From the NCBI GenBank assembly GCA_007694095.1, contig RECI01000176.1, positions 1-64,000 of the forward strand: a stretch of DNA of 64,000 bases. Reading direction: 5' to 3'. The stretch's first letter is position 1, and every line of letters begins with the position of its first letter. This document shows positions 18,122 to 26,007 of this stretch, piece after piece. The DNA is from Balneolaceae bacterium. Its GTDB lineage: Bacteria; Bacteroidota; Rhodothermia; Balneolales; Balneolaceae. The notes under the pieces are model-generated. The model was not told where the DNA came from, ran no database searches, and saw only the letters and a program-made list of their open reading frames with translations. Position numbers and translations under genes: made by a program.

Positions 18122-19408
18122 ATGGATAGGCAAGTATTTCAGGAAAAATTTGGTTTGACTGGTGAATCGGATGCCATCCGACAGGTTGTGGATAAAGTGA
18201 TGCAGGTTGCAGGGACAGACATTACCGTTCTCCTGCAGGGGGAAAGCGGCGTGGGAAAAGATGTAACAGCCCGTGCCATCCATTCGCTCAGTCAAAGGAA
18301 AAGAAAAGATATTGTAATTGTTAATTGCGGCGCCATACCAGAAGGTATCATTGAAAGTGAACTGTTTGGTCACGAAAAAGGATCTTTCACCGGGGCTCAT
18401 GAAGCAAGGAAAGGCTATTTTGAAAAAGCCGACGGAGGGACCATTTTTCTTGATGAAATTGGTGATACCCCAAAAAATGTACAGGTAAAACTGCTTCGTG
18501 TACTGGAAAACGGAGAATTTTTCAGGGTAGGATCCAGTAAAATGTATACGGCTGATGTACGTGTAATTGCCGCAACAAACAGGGATTTGTGGGGGCTGGT
18601 ACAAAATGGCTCGTTTCGGGAAGACCTCTATTACCGCCTTGATACGGTTAAAATAAAATTACCTCCGCTCAGGGATCGGAAACAGGATATTATCCCTATT
18701 TTTCGAAAATTTGTAACTGAATTCTCATCGAAGTACGATTCTGTTTTCCAGGGCTTTTCCGATGAAGCCAAAGAATTGTTGATTTCATACCGTTGGCCGG
18801 GAAATGTCAGGGAACTCCGCAATGTGGCCGAACAACTTGTAGTTCTCGAAAAGTCACAGTTTATTGATAAAGATCGACTCCAAAAATATTTGAAAGGCCG
18901 CCAGTTCCATGGTTCCACAGACAACCTGCCTGTACTATCAGACAAGAGATCGGAAGATCCTTTTTCCTCATCCACCGGTTCGGCGGATATGGGAATTATC
19001 TATCGTGCATTACTCGAAATGAAAACAGAGATTTCCGACCTTAAGAAAATGCTTGCAAACTTTCTCTATACAACACTTTCAGACAAAAGCAATATCAAAG
19101 CACTGCCCGGTGCAATAACCCGTACCATAGACCCCAACGATATTTCTACTCATATAAGGAAACAGATCGATGATGCTTCGCTGGGTATTCGGTCCATTGA
19201 TACACTCGATGATACCGAAGAACACGAGGAAGATGACGTTGAAAGCTTTTTTGCAAACAAAGAAATCCCATCTATCGAAGAAGCGGAAAAGTTTCTAATA
19301 GAACAGGCTCTCAAGCGTTATGATGGTAACCGGCGTAAAGCCTCAGAAACGCTGGGAGTGAGTGAGCGTACACTATACAGAAAATTGGATCAGTATGGTC
19401 TTCAATAA
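18122..19408 (+). CDS. Sigma-54-dependent transcriptional activator without receiver domain
   Basis: 428 residues. The AAA+ domain starts almost at the N-terminus: Walker A GESGVGKD (40-47), sigma-54 contact loop GSFTGA (87-92, a common variant of GAFTGA) and Walker B GGTIFLDEIG (105-114). A ~130-residue linker leads to a Fis-type helix-turn-helix (DGNRRKASETLGVSERTLYRKL) at the C-terminus. There is no N-terminal sensor, so regulation must be through expression, the linker or a partner. lptE overlaps its 3' end by 14 bp, a pairing seen widely in Bacteroidota. Confidence 0.92.
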   Translation: MDRQVFQEKFGLTGESDAIRQVVDKVMQVAGTDITVLLQGESGVGKDVTARAIHSLSQRKRKDIVIVNCGAIPEGIIESELFGHEKGSFTGAHEARKGYFEKADGGTIFLDEIGDTPKNVQVKLLRVLENGEFFRVGSSKMYTADVRVIAATNRDLWGLVQNGSFREDLYYRLDTVKIKLPPLRDRKQDIIPIFRKFVTEFSSKYDSVFQGFSDEAKELLISYRWPGNVRELRNVAEQLVVLEKSQFIDKDRLQKYLKGRQFHGSTDNLPVLSDKRSEDPFSSSTGSADMGIIYRALLEMKTEISDLKKMLANFLYTTLSDKSNIKALPGAITRTIDPNDISTHIRKQIDDASLGIRSIDTLDDTEEHEEDDVESFFANKEIPSIEEAEKFLIEQALKRYDGNRRKASETLGVSERTLYRKLDQYGLQ

Positions 19409-19913
19409 GTTAAAATTAATAATCATACCTTTGATATTCGTTTTATTGGTTGCGGGATGTATTTCCTACAGCTTTACAGGTACATCTATACCCGCTGATG
19501 TTCGAACCATTTACATACCGTTTTTTCCGGATCGTTCCCAGAGCGGCCTCGGGGATTTGAGCGACCGATTAAACCGTGCGTTAATTAACCGGTTTGTGAA
19601 CCAAAGCAGGCTCTCCCTTGCAAACGATCAGGAAGATTCGGATGCATTCGTTGAAGGTGCTATTCAGAGTTACGTAACCCGCCCATTCAGTATCGGTGGC
19701 GACCAGCAGGCAAATCTGAATGAAGTGCAAATCACAGTGCGGGCTACCTTTCAGTATGCAAATGATGAAAGCCCGTTATGGACAAAAAATTTCAATGGAA
19801 GTGCAACATACGATGTATTGGCAAATCCGGTTGATGGTGAAATTGAGGCAGCCGAAGCAGCGCTTCAGCAAATCTCAAACAATATGTTTAATGATGCCGT
19901 TAGCAGTTGGTAA
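19395..19913 (+). CDS. lptE: LPS-assembly lipoprotein LptE
   Basis: About 172 residues. An SPII signal ends LLVAGC, then ISYSFTGTSIPADVRTIYIPFFPDRS, the N-terminal signature of Bacteroidota LptE, followed by an alternating alpha/beta body. LptE plugs the LptD barrel that inserts LPS in the outer membrane. The ORF opens at 19362, but the ATG at 19395 gives a proper signal peptide and a 14-bp overlap with the sigma-54 activator. The next gene starts 27 bp later. Confidence 0.88.
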   Translation: MVFNKLKLIIIPLIFVLLVAGCISYSFTGTSIPADVRTIYIPFFPDRSQSGLGDLSDRLNRALINRFVNQSRLSLANDQEDSDAFVEGAIQSYVTRPFSIGGDQQANLNEVQITVRATFQYANDESPLWTKNFNGSATYDVLANPVDGEIEAAEAALQQISNNMFNDAVSSW

Positions 19914-19940
19914 TTTGCGGTTACTTGCTTAAAATCCTGC

Positions 19941-20579
19941 ATGGAGTTAGAGCACTACCAAATACCGGATTCCTATAAAAGTACCATCGAAAAATTTGGT
20001 ACCGATCCCGAAGCTGCTATTACGAGTCTGAAAAACAGAATCGAAAAGAGAAATGCCGGGGCTATAGGTTACTTTTTTCTCGCGTGGTTATATTTAAAAA
20101 ATAATGACATCGATAATGCAATTGAGGCTGCCTGGCAGGCCAGGGTCCGGGCGCCGGGAAGCATCTTTATCAACAGACTCCATTATTTCATTGAACATCC
20201 CAGTAGGTTTGAAGCATGGCAGCCTCAATATCACAGGCCGGTATTCAACCGCGATCTGCCGGAAACAATATTATCCCATCCCATTCAGGATCTCGACACA
20301 CTGATCACCAAACTCTCCTCAGTAGAATCTACAAGGATCAGGATTGACAGGGAAAGAAAAAATGAAGATGACCTCAGTGAAGAAAGTGCAAATGTTGATG
20401 ATATTGTAACGGAAACCCTTGCGGTAATTCACGAAAAACAGGAAAATTTTGATGCAGCAATCACTGCGTATCAGCGCCTGATTGATATAAATCCTGATCG
20501 GAAAGATTTCTTTAAAAAGCAGATAAAACGCCTGATAAAGAATTCTCAATCTACTAGCGGGGAGAACGAAACCGGTTAG
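19941..20579 (+). CDS. TPR-repeat protein
   Basis: A 212-residue soluble protein with TPR-like helices. One unit lies at ~40-75 (AIGYFFLAWLYLKNNDIDNAIEAAWQARVRAP) and another near the C-terminus (QENFDAAITAYQRLIDINPDR). The middle is acidic and probably disordered (KNEDDLSEES). No signal peptide is evident, so a cytoplasmic scaffold is likely. It ends the sigma-54/lptE gene group and overlaps the converging MBL gene by 4 bp. Partner unknown. Confidence 0.75.
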   Translation: MELEHYQIPDSYKSTIEKFGTDPEAAITSLKNRIEKRNAGAIGYFFLAWLYLKNNDIDNAIEAAWQARVRAPGSIFINRLHYFIEHPSRFEAWQPQYHRPVFNRDLPETILSHPIQDLDTLITKLSSVESTRIRIDRERKNEDDLSEESANVDDIVTETLAVIHEKQENFDAAITAYQRLIDINPDRKDFFKKQIKRLIKNSQSTSGENETG

Positions 20580-21217
20580 TCGGCTGCCCTCACAAATGAA
20601 TTATTCACTTTTTCGTGGCCAATAGTTGTTTTTGGGCCATGTCCCGGATAAACTACAGTTTCGTCGGGTAGTGTGTAGAGTTTAGAACGGATGGTATCTG
20701 CCAGCTCGTTGAAATCTCCCTTGTAAAGATCCGTTCTGCCAATACTTTCATAGAACAGAACATCTCCCGCTATGAGAGTGTTATATTTTTCAAAATAAAG
20801 GGAAACATGATCTGGAGAATGTCCGGGGGTATGAAGCACATCAAACGTAAAATTGCCAATAGAGTGATTTCGCTTTTCCGGAAACGGTTCAGGAATAAAA
20901 TCAAAGCCTGCAGTCCTCACTCCGAACATAGCCGACTGGTTTGGAAAATTTTCCCAGAGAAACAGATCACTATGGTTCAGGTAAACCGGCAAGGGGAAAT
21001 CCTTCAAAACACGTTCAAGGCCCAGAACATGGTCAACATGCGCATGGGTTAACACGATAGCTTGTAACTGAATCGATTTTTTTTCCAAATGATCACGAAA
21101 GGTGTTGTATTCACGCGGTTCAAAAAAACCGGGATCCACAAGTATACCTTCCCCGTTACTGCTCAGGAGATATGTATTTTCTGCAAAAGGCCCAACTTCA
21201 AAAATTTCAACGTCCAT
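20576..21217 (-). CDS. Metallo-beta-lactamase-fold hydrolase (glyoxalase II-like)
   Basis: 213 residues with the complete di-metal site of the family: THAHVDH (57-63), HTPGHSPDH (128-136), AGDVLF (149-154) and YPGHGPKT (189-196). The substrate is probably a thioester or related metabolite, but glyoxalase II proper has a C-terminal substrate domain that is missing here. No signal peptide. It is transcribed leftward, downstream of the rpmE2 terminator, so it likely has its own promoter in the short gap at 21218-21230, or is expressed by read-through. Confidence 0.85.
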   Translation of the reverse strand: MDVEIFEVGPFAENTYLLSSNGEGILVDPGFFEPREYNTFRDHLEKKSIQLQAIVLTHAHVDHVLGLERVLKDFPLPVYLNHSDLFLWENFPNQSAMFGVRTAGFDFIPEPFPEKRNHSIGNFTFDVLHTPGHSPDHVSLYFEKYNTLIAGDVLFYESIGRTDLYKGDFNELADTIRSKLYTLPDETVVYPGHGPKTTIGHEKVNNSFVRAAD

Positions 21218-21230
21218 GACGATAAAACAT

Positions 21231-21262
21231 AAAAAAAGGATGCAGTGGAAACCAGTGCATCC
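21231..21262 (-). terminator. Rho-independent terminator of rpmE2
   Basis: Read on the minus strand, GGATGCACTGG, a TTT loop and CCACTGCATCC form an 11-bp stem with one mismatch, directly followed by seven T. It lies 26 bp after the bL31 stop and ahead of the MBL-hydrolase gene. Confidence 0.85.
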
Positions 21263-21287
21263 TCAATAATTTAGACTAATCCAAAAA

Positions 21288-21500
21288 TCAGCTTTTTTTG
21301 TAACGACGATTGAAACGATCGATACGGTCAGCCTTTTTCTGAAGTTTTTTATTCTGGTTGTAGAACGGATGGTTTTTTGAATCTACCTCACTTTTGAAGG
21401 TACCATCTTTTGTTTTGATGGTGCTGCGTGTAGTAAACTCGGTACCATCACTCAGTAATACTGTAATTTCCTTATAATCTGGGTGAATACCTTTCTTCAT
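21288..21500 (-). CDS. rpmE2: 50S ribosomal protein bL31, type B
   Basis: 70 residues: MKKGIHPDYKEITVLLSDGTEF at the start and SKNHPFYNQ later are bL31 signatures. It lacks the CxxC zinc site of type A, so it is the zinc-independent form, which in many bacteria replaces the zinc form under zinc limitation. No second bL31 is in the window. A clear terminator follows. The long C-terminal basic tail (DRIDRFNRRYKKS) is normal for the family. Confidence 0.92.
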   Translation of the reverse strand: MKKGIHPDYKEITVLLSDGTEFTTRSTIKTKDGTFKSEVDSKNHPFYNQNKKLQKKADRIDRFNRRYKKS

Positions 21501-21899
21501 TTTCTCGCGGTTGTTAATTTCGTAGCAATTGATCTGCCGGAATTTTAATAGACTTAAAAGATAAGGGTTCGTCAGAGTTATTGCAATGTTTTGATAAAGA
21601 GGAGTTGATCCATTTTTTTTGCAAACCTGTAAGATTCTTTTCGAATCACAAATCTTTCATCGGTTGCCCCTAATTTTGCCCAAAAAAGTTTCCTCTACGA
21701 AATTTAAATGCAGTAATGCAGGCAACACCATGCAGAAGTTGACAGTCTAAAAGTTCACTCTTGCCTGTGCATTGAAACGATAGCGAAGTTAAAACTCGGA
21801 AATACACGAAATGTTCATTGTTTTTCCGTGCTTCCGTAGCAATTAAGACTGATATACGTTTTCGTGATGTTGTTGAGTGTAAATCATCTCATTCAGTAC
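21501..21899. other. Intergenic region upstream of rpmE2
   Basis: 399 bp between the leftward rpmE2 start and the end of the MoxR-like gene. No gene is supported. An imperfect inverted repeat is visible: AATGCAGGCAA at 21715-21725 and TTGCCTGTGCATT at 21761-21773, with 35 bp between and no T-run. The rpmE2 promoter must lie here. Confidence 0.4.
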
Positions 21900-23390
21900 T
21901 CAAATATCCCTGTAATCACCTTCATCAAAATCTGTCATATCACCAAGCATACTTCCGAGCATATCCGTGTATTTTCTGGAATCATCAACATCATCCTTGC
22001 CAATTTTTGAGTTCTGGTGTAAAGCCTCTATTATTAAATCCATCAGTGCATAAAGTTCACCAGATTGAGCCTGTGTATATGTTTCTGCAATATTCTTCAA
22101 CCCTGAAACACCATTCAATTTATTCCTGTATTCCCTGTTGCTGATATGACCGGGAATCTCAAGCAGGTTACCACCTGCAAACCAATTCAGAACCTCATCA
22201 TATTCACTGTTTTCATTGTCCCGTTTTCTACGCTGGGGATCAGGGAAATAGTCTTTAAATGTAGTGTTTATTGCCTTGCCTATAATGTGTTTTGCCACAT
22301 TTACCGCCCCCTCCTGTTCACCCTCGTAAACCAATTCCAGCTTACCAGTAAGAGCAGGAATCATGGCATAAAGATCAGTAATGCGCAACACAGTCTCTTT
22401 TTCTCCATTCATCACCGCCCTTTTTTCGGCAGCTGATACTACCTGCTCCATCGCAGTTATGGTCATACGGGTGGAAACCCCGCTTTTTTGATCGATGTAT
22501 TCACTTAATCTTGCCTCAAAGGCAACATTCTCGAGTACTTTCTTATAGCTTTCCGGAATATGGATCTTGAGGGTTTCATCCCGATGGGTCCACGCTTCCT
22601 GTTCGGTGATCTTTATGGCTACATCCATTTCCCGCGGATAATGTGTTATAATTTGCGAATCAATTCTGTCTTTCAGCGGGGTTATAATATTGCCGCGATT
22701 GGTATAATCTTCCGGGTTTGCAGAAAAAGCCATCGACACATCAAGTGGAATACGGATGTTAAACCCCCGTATCTGGATGTCACGCTCCTGCATAATGTTG
22801 AGCAGAGCCACCTGGATGCGCGGCTGCAGGTCGGGAAGTTCATTAATGACAAAAATTCCGCGGTTTGTCCTTGGAATAAGACCGTAATTGATTACTTCTT
22901 CACTTGCAAGTGCCAGTTTAAGTGATGCTGCTTTTATCGGGTCAAGATCGCCGATTAAATCGGCAACGGAAGTATCTGGTGTTGCAAGCTTTTCACCATA
23001 CCGTTTTGAACGGTGTACCCATGTAATGGGTGTATCATCACCATGTTTGGCGACCATTTGCTTGCCAAATTTCGAGATAGGATTGTATGGATCGTCATTT
23101 ACCTCAGACCCTTCAATGATCGGAATATACTCATCCAGTAGTGAAACAAGCATTCTCAGTATTCTTGTTTTTGCCTGTCCCCGCAATCCCAGCAAAATCA
23201 GGTCGTGTTTTGCCAAAATCGCATTCACTATTTGTGGAATCACAGTTTTTTCAAATCCTAAAATACCTGGAAAAAGTGGTTGGTTGTTTTTAATCATCTG
23301 CAGCAGGTTTTTTCTCATCTCATGCTTTACCGACATGGACTTCCAGCCGCTATCCCTGAGGCCTCCGATTACTTTGATATTTTGATGCAT
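21900..23390 (-). CDS. MoxR/magnesium-chelatase-like AAA+ ATPase
   Basis: 496 residues. The AAA+ core has Walker A GLRGQAKT (68-75) and a Walker B strand GIFVINELPDL (178-188). The Asn in the Walker B position is, to my knowledge, usual for this subgroup, which databases often call magnesium chelatase subunit I. The sensor segment MAFSANPEDYTNRG follows. The C-terminal third is acidic and helical. Relatives act with von Willebrand-A proteins as metal chelatases or chaperones, but no VWA gene is adjacent. It lies 54 bp after pabB on the same strand. Start at 23390 or the ATG 54 bases in. Confidence 0.82.
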   Translation of the reverse strand: MHQNIKVIGGLRDSGWKSMSVKHEMRKNLLQMIKNNQPLFPGILGFEKTVIPQIVNAILAKHDLILLGLRGQAKTRILRMLVSLLDEYIPIIEGSEVNDDPYNPISKFGKQMVAKHGDDTPITWVHRSKRYGEKLATPDTSVADLIGDLDPIKAASLKLALASEEVINYGLIPRTNRGIFVINELPDLQPRIQVALLNIMQERDIQIRGFNIRIPLDVSMAFSANPEDYTNRGNIITPLKDRIDSQIITHYPREMDVAIKITEQEAWTHRDETLKIHIPESYKKVLENVAFEARLSEYIDQKSGVSTRMTITAMEQVVSAAEKRAVMNGEKETVLRITDLYAMIPALTGKLELVYEGEQEGAVNVAKHIIGKAINTTFKDYFPDPQRRKRDNENSEYDEVLNWFAGGNLLEIPGHISNREYRNKLNGVSGLKNIAETYTQAQSGELYALMDLIIEALHQNSKIGKDDVDDSRKYTDMLGSMLGDMTDFDEGDYRDI

Positions 23391-23444
23391 AAAACTGTAG
23401 TTATTTTGTATGATTCACTCATGGTAACTCATTTACCCGGAACT

Positions 23445-24737
23445 TCATTTCGTGAAAGATAATTTGGGAGAAAAAACTTCAGTAAGATTTTTTGCCTTAA
23501 TGATCGTTTCTTCCCATTCTTTTTCCGGATCGGAGTCGCTGGTGATTGCGCCACCAACAGGATAAATTATTTTACCGTCATTTAAGATTGCCGTTCGAAT
23601 AACAACATTGAAATCAAAATCATCATCCGGTGTTACATACCCGATGGCTCCGGAATAGATGCCTCTTTTATAATTTTCCAACTCCTCAATTCGCTTCATA
23701 ACTTCTATTTTTGGTGCACCGGTCATAGAACCCATTGGGAAACAGCTTTTGATCACATCAAATACATCTGTACCGTCTTTGATTACCGATTCAACAGTCG
23801 AAATTAACTGGTGTACCGTTCCGAAAGATTGCACATCAAATAGTTTTGTAACACACACACTTCCTGTTTCTGATACTTTTGATAGATCGTGCCTCACCAA
23901 ATCAACAATCATGAGGTTTTCTGCACGGTTTTTTTCGTTTACCAGTTCTCCGATTCGAAGAAGATCTTCATCAGCGCTAACACCACGCTCTGTGGTTCCC
24001 TTAATTGGTTCCGAGATGATCTTTTTACCTGTTTTTTTTAAAAACCGTTCCGGGGAGGAACAGCACACTGAGATACCACTAAATTGAAGAAACACACCAA
24101 ACGGTACGGGGTTTACGGACCGCATCTCAATATAAAGATCATAGGGATCTGAATTGAAGATGCCGGTTAACGGATAAGAAAAATTTAATTCATAAAAATT
24201 TCCATCTTTAATCAGTTCTTTTATTTCGTGAATCTTACTGATGTACTCCTGTTTGGTGATTGAAGGTATAAAATCCTGCTTTTGAAAATCTGTGCCTCGT
24301 TTCTGACGGCCAAATTCGCTGCCTTGAAGTGAACAACACCCGTTGATTTGTTCAATCTTACCGTCTTCTATTTTTAATAGAATAGAGGGCTGCATAAAAT
24401 ACAAATCAGGAATCGTGACGAACTCCTTATTCCCGGAAGTTAACTCCTCTACAAAATTTTTCAGATCATATCCAAGGCAGCCAAAAATCCATCCTCTGTT
24501 TTCCTCACGAAATTGTTTGAGAGCATCCCACGGATTCATCTCAAATACCTTCCTTTTTCCATTTGTTGTAAGTTCAATCCGTGAGCCAAACGCCTTGATT
24601 TTACTTACCGGTTTAACAGCCAGGTAGGAACAGCCTGATGATGAATGCCCCGGGAGCTGAGATTCCAGCAAAATCATCTCTTCATCCCTGAATTGGTATC
24701 GAAGTGAATCAATTAAGTGCCGGTCAGAATTTTTCAT
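23445..24737 (-). CDS. pabB: Aminodeoxychorismate synthase component I
   Basis: About 430 residues, a chorismate-binding enzyme of the anthranilate synthase I family. It converts chorismate to 4-amino-4-deoxychorismate for folate with ammonia from PabA. Motifs include SEPIKGTTERG (the PIKGT Lys typical of PabB rather than PIAGT of TrpE), DLVRHDLSKV, VQSFGTVHQLIST and GSMTGAPKIEVM. No pabA or pabC is adjacent. The ORF opens with TTG at 24764; I use the ATG at 24737. It is divergent from pyrD. Confidence 0.87.
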   Translation of the reverse strand: MKNSDRHLIDSLRYQFRDEEMILLESQLPGHSSSGCSYLAVKPVSKIKAFGSRIELTTNGKRKVFEMNPWDALKQFREENRGWIFGCLGYDLKNFVEELTSGNKEFVTIPDLYFMQPSILLKIEDGKIEQINGCCSLQGSEFGRQKRGTDFQKQDFIPSITKQEYISKIHEIKELIKDGNFYELNFSYPLTGIFNSDPYDLYIEMRSVNPVPFGVFLQFSGISVCCSSPERFLKKTGKKIISEPIKGTTERGVSADEDLLRIGELVNEKNRAENLMIVDLVRHDLSKVSETGSVCVTKLFDVQSFGTVHQLISTVESVIKDGTDVFDVIKSCFPMGSMTGAPKIEVMKRIEELENYKRGIYSGAIGYVTPDDDFDFNVVIRTAILNDGKIIYPVGGAITSDSDPEKEWEETIIKAKNLTEVFSPKLSFTK

Positions 24738-24921
24738 GGGTTGAGGATACGGTTTTATGAGCAAATCACAAATGATTGAAAAATTTATTCAGGATCTGGC
24801 CAGTCGATTGAGTTTTATGTAAAACTTCAGGGTAATATTCATAGATGAAATTAGTTTCGACACAATTTTAATGTTACAGGTCTGGTGTTTAACTTTAGGA
24901 AAATAACCACAACATCAACAT

Positions 24922-26007
24922 ATGTATAAATTCCTGGTCAGGCCGCTTCTATTCAGGTTATCTTCAGACTATACCCACGAAATAACCATCAAATCGGCAT
25001 CCTTACTGAGCAAATACAAATGGCTGTTACACATTACAGAAGCGCTTTACGGTTATTCAAATAATTCACTGGAACAAAAAATCGGAGGCCTCAGGTTTCC
25101 AAATCCCATCGGCCTTGCTGCGGGTTTTGACAAAAATGGCACTGCTGCCCCATTTATGCAAAGCCTCGGATTCGGATTTGTTGAAATCGGAAGCGTTACG
25201 GCTAATTCATGCATTGGTAATCCCAAACCCAGAACATTCAGGCTCCCTGCTGATCAGTCGTTAATCAACCGTCTTGGCCTGAACAATGAAGGGGTCTTAA
25301 CCATTTCCCGAAGGCTTAAATACCGTGACCTTAAAATACCAATGGGAGTGAATATTGCCAAAACCCATGATCCATCAATCATCGGGGAAAAAGCCATCGA
25401 AGATTACCGGACAAGTTTCAACCTGGTAAAAAATATTGCCGACTATATTACTCTTAATATCTCTTGCCCGAATACAACTGAGGGTAAAACATTTGAAGAG
25501 CCGGAATCGCTGAATAATCTTCTGAAATCTCTCGGCATAGAAAAAGATGCAAGCCTCCCCCCCGTTTTCGTAAAATTTTCGGTTGATCTTGATGACAGCC
25601 TCCTTTACGAACTTCTGAATATATGCGAAGGGTATGCCATCGAAGGTTATGTTGCGACGAACACATCTTCTTTAAGGGAAAATTTAAAAACTCCTGAATC
25701 TACTATTCGCCAAATTGGCAAAGGGGGCTTGAGTGGTAAAGCTATATGCTCGAAAAGCACCGAAATCATTCAGAAAATATATTCTTACACAAAAGGTCTC
25801 AAAACCATAATCGGTGTTGGCGGGGTCAGCAGTACAGAAGATGCCATAGAAAAATTAAAAGCCGGTGCAGACCTGTTACAGATATATACCGGCCTGGTTT
25901 ATGAAGGCCCCCCACTTGTAAAAAGAATTAACCGTGGTTTAACAGATTACATGAAAAAACATGGAATTGACCATGTATACCATATAAGAAAAGTTAAAAA
26001 TCAATAG
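24922..26007 (+). CDS. pyrD: Dihydroorotate dehydrogenase (quinone), class 2
   Basis: A 361-residue membrane-associated FMN enzyme oxidising dihydroorotate with quinone. The N-terminal helical extension (YKFLVRPLLFRLSSDYTHEITIKS) marks class 2. Then GGLRFPNPIGLAAGFDKNG, GFVEIGSVT, NISCPNT (catalytic Ser-bearing motif) and the phosphate-binding IGVGGVSS near the end. Start ATG at 24922. Its 3' end overlaps the converging TPR lipoprotein gene by 14 bp, and no terminator fits between them. Confidence 0.95.
   Translation: MYKFLVRPLLFRLSSDYTHEITIKSASLLSKYKWLLHITEALYGYSNNSLEQKIGGLRFPNPIGLAAGFDKNGTAAPFMQSLGFGFVEIGSVTANSCIGNPKPRTFRLPADQSLINRLGLNNEGVLTISRRLKYRDLKIPMGVNIAKTHDPSIIGEKAIEDYRTSFNLVKNIADYITLNISCPNTTEGKTFEEPESLNNLLKSLGIEKDASLPPVFVKFSVDLDDSLLYELLNICEGYAIEGYVATNTSSLRENLKTPESTIRQIGKGGLSGKAICSKSTEIIQKIYSYTKGLKTIIGVGGVSSTEDAIEKLKAGADLLQIYTGLVYEGPPLVKRINRGLTDYMKKHGIDHVYHIRKVKNQ

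Noticed and set aside
18380-18397. GSFTGA in the sigma-54 activator as an abnormal loop
   Set aside because: GSFTGA is a common natural variant of GAFTGA and does not imply loss of sigma-54 contact.
22800-22860. MoxR-like ATPase with NE instead of DE in Walker B as a loss-of-function
   Set aside because: The INELPDL form is, to my knowledge, the usual one in this subgroup, so it is not evidence of decay.
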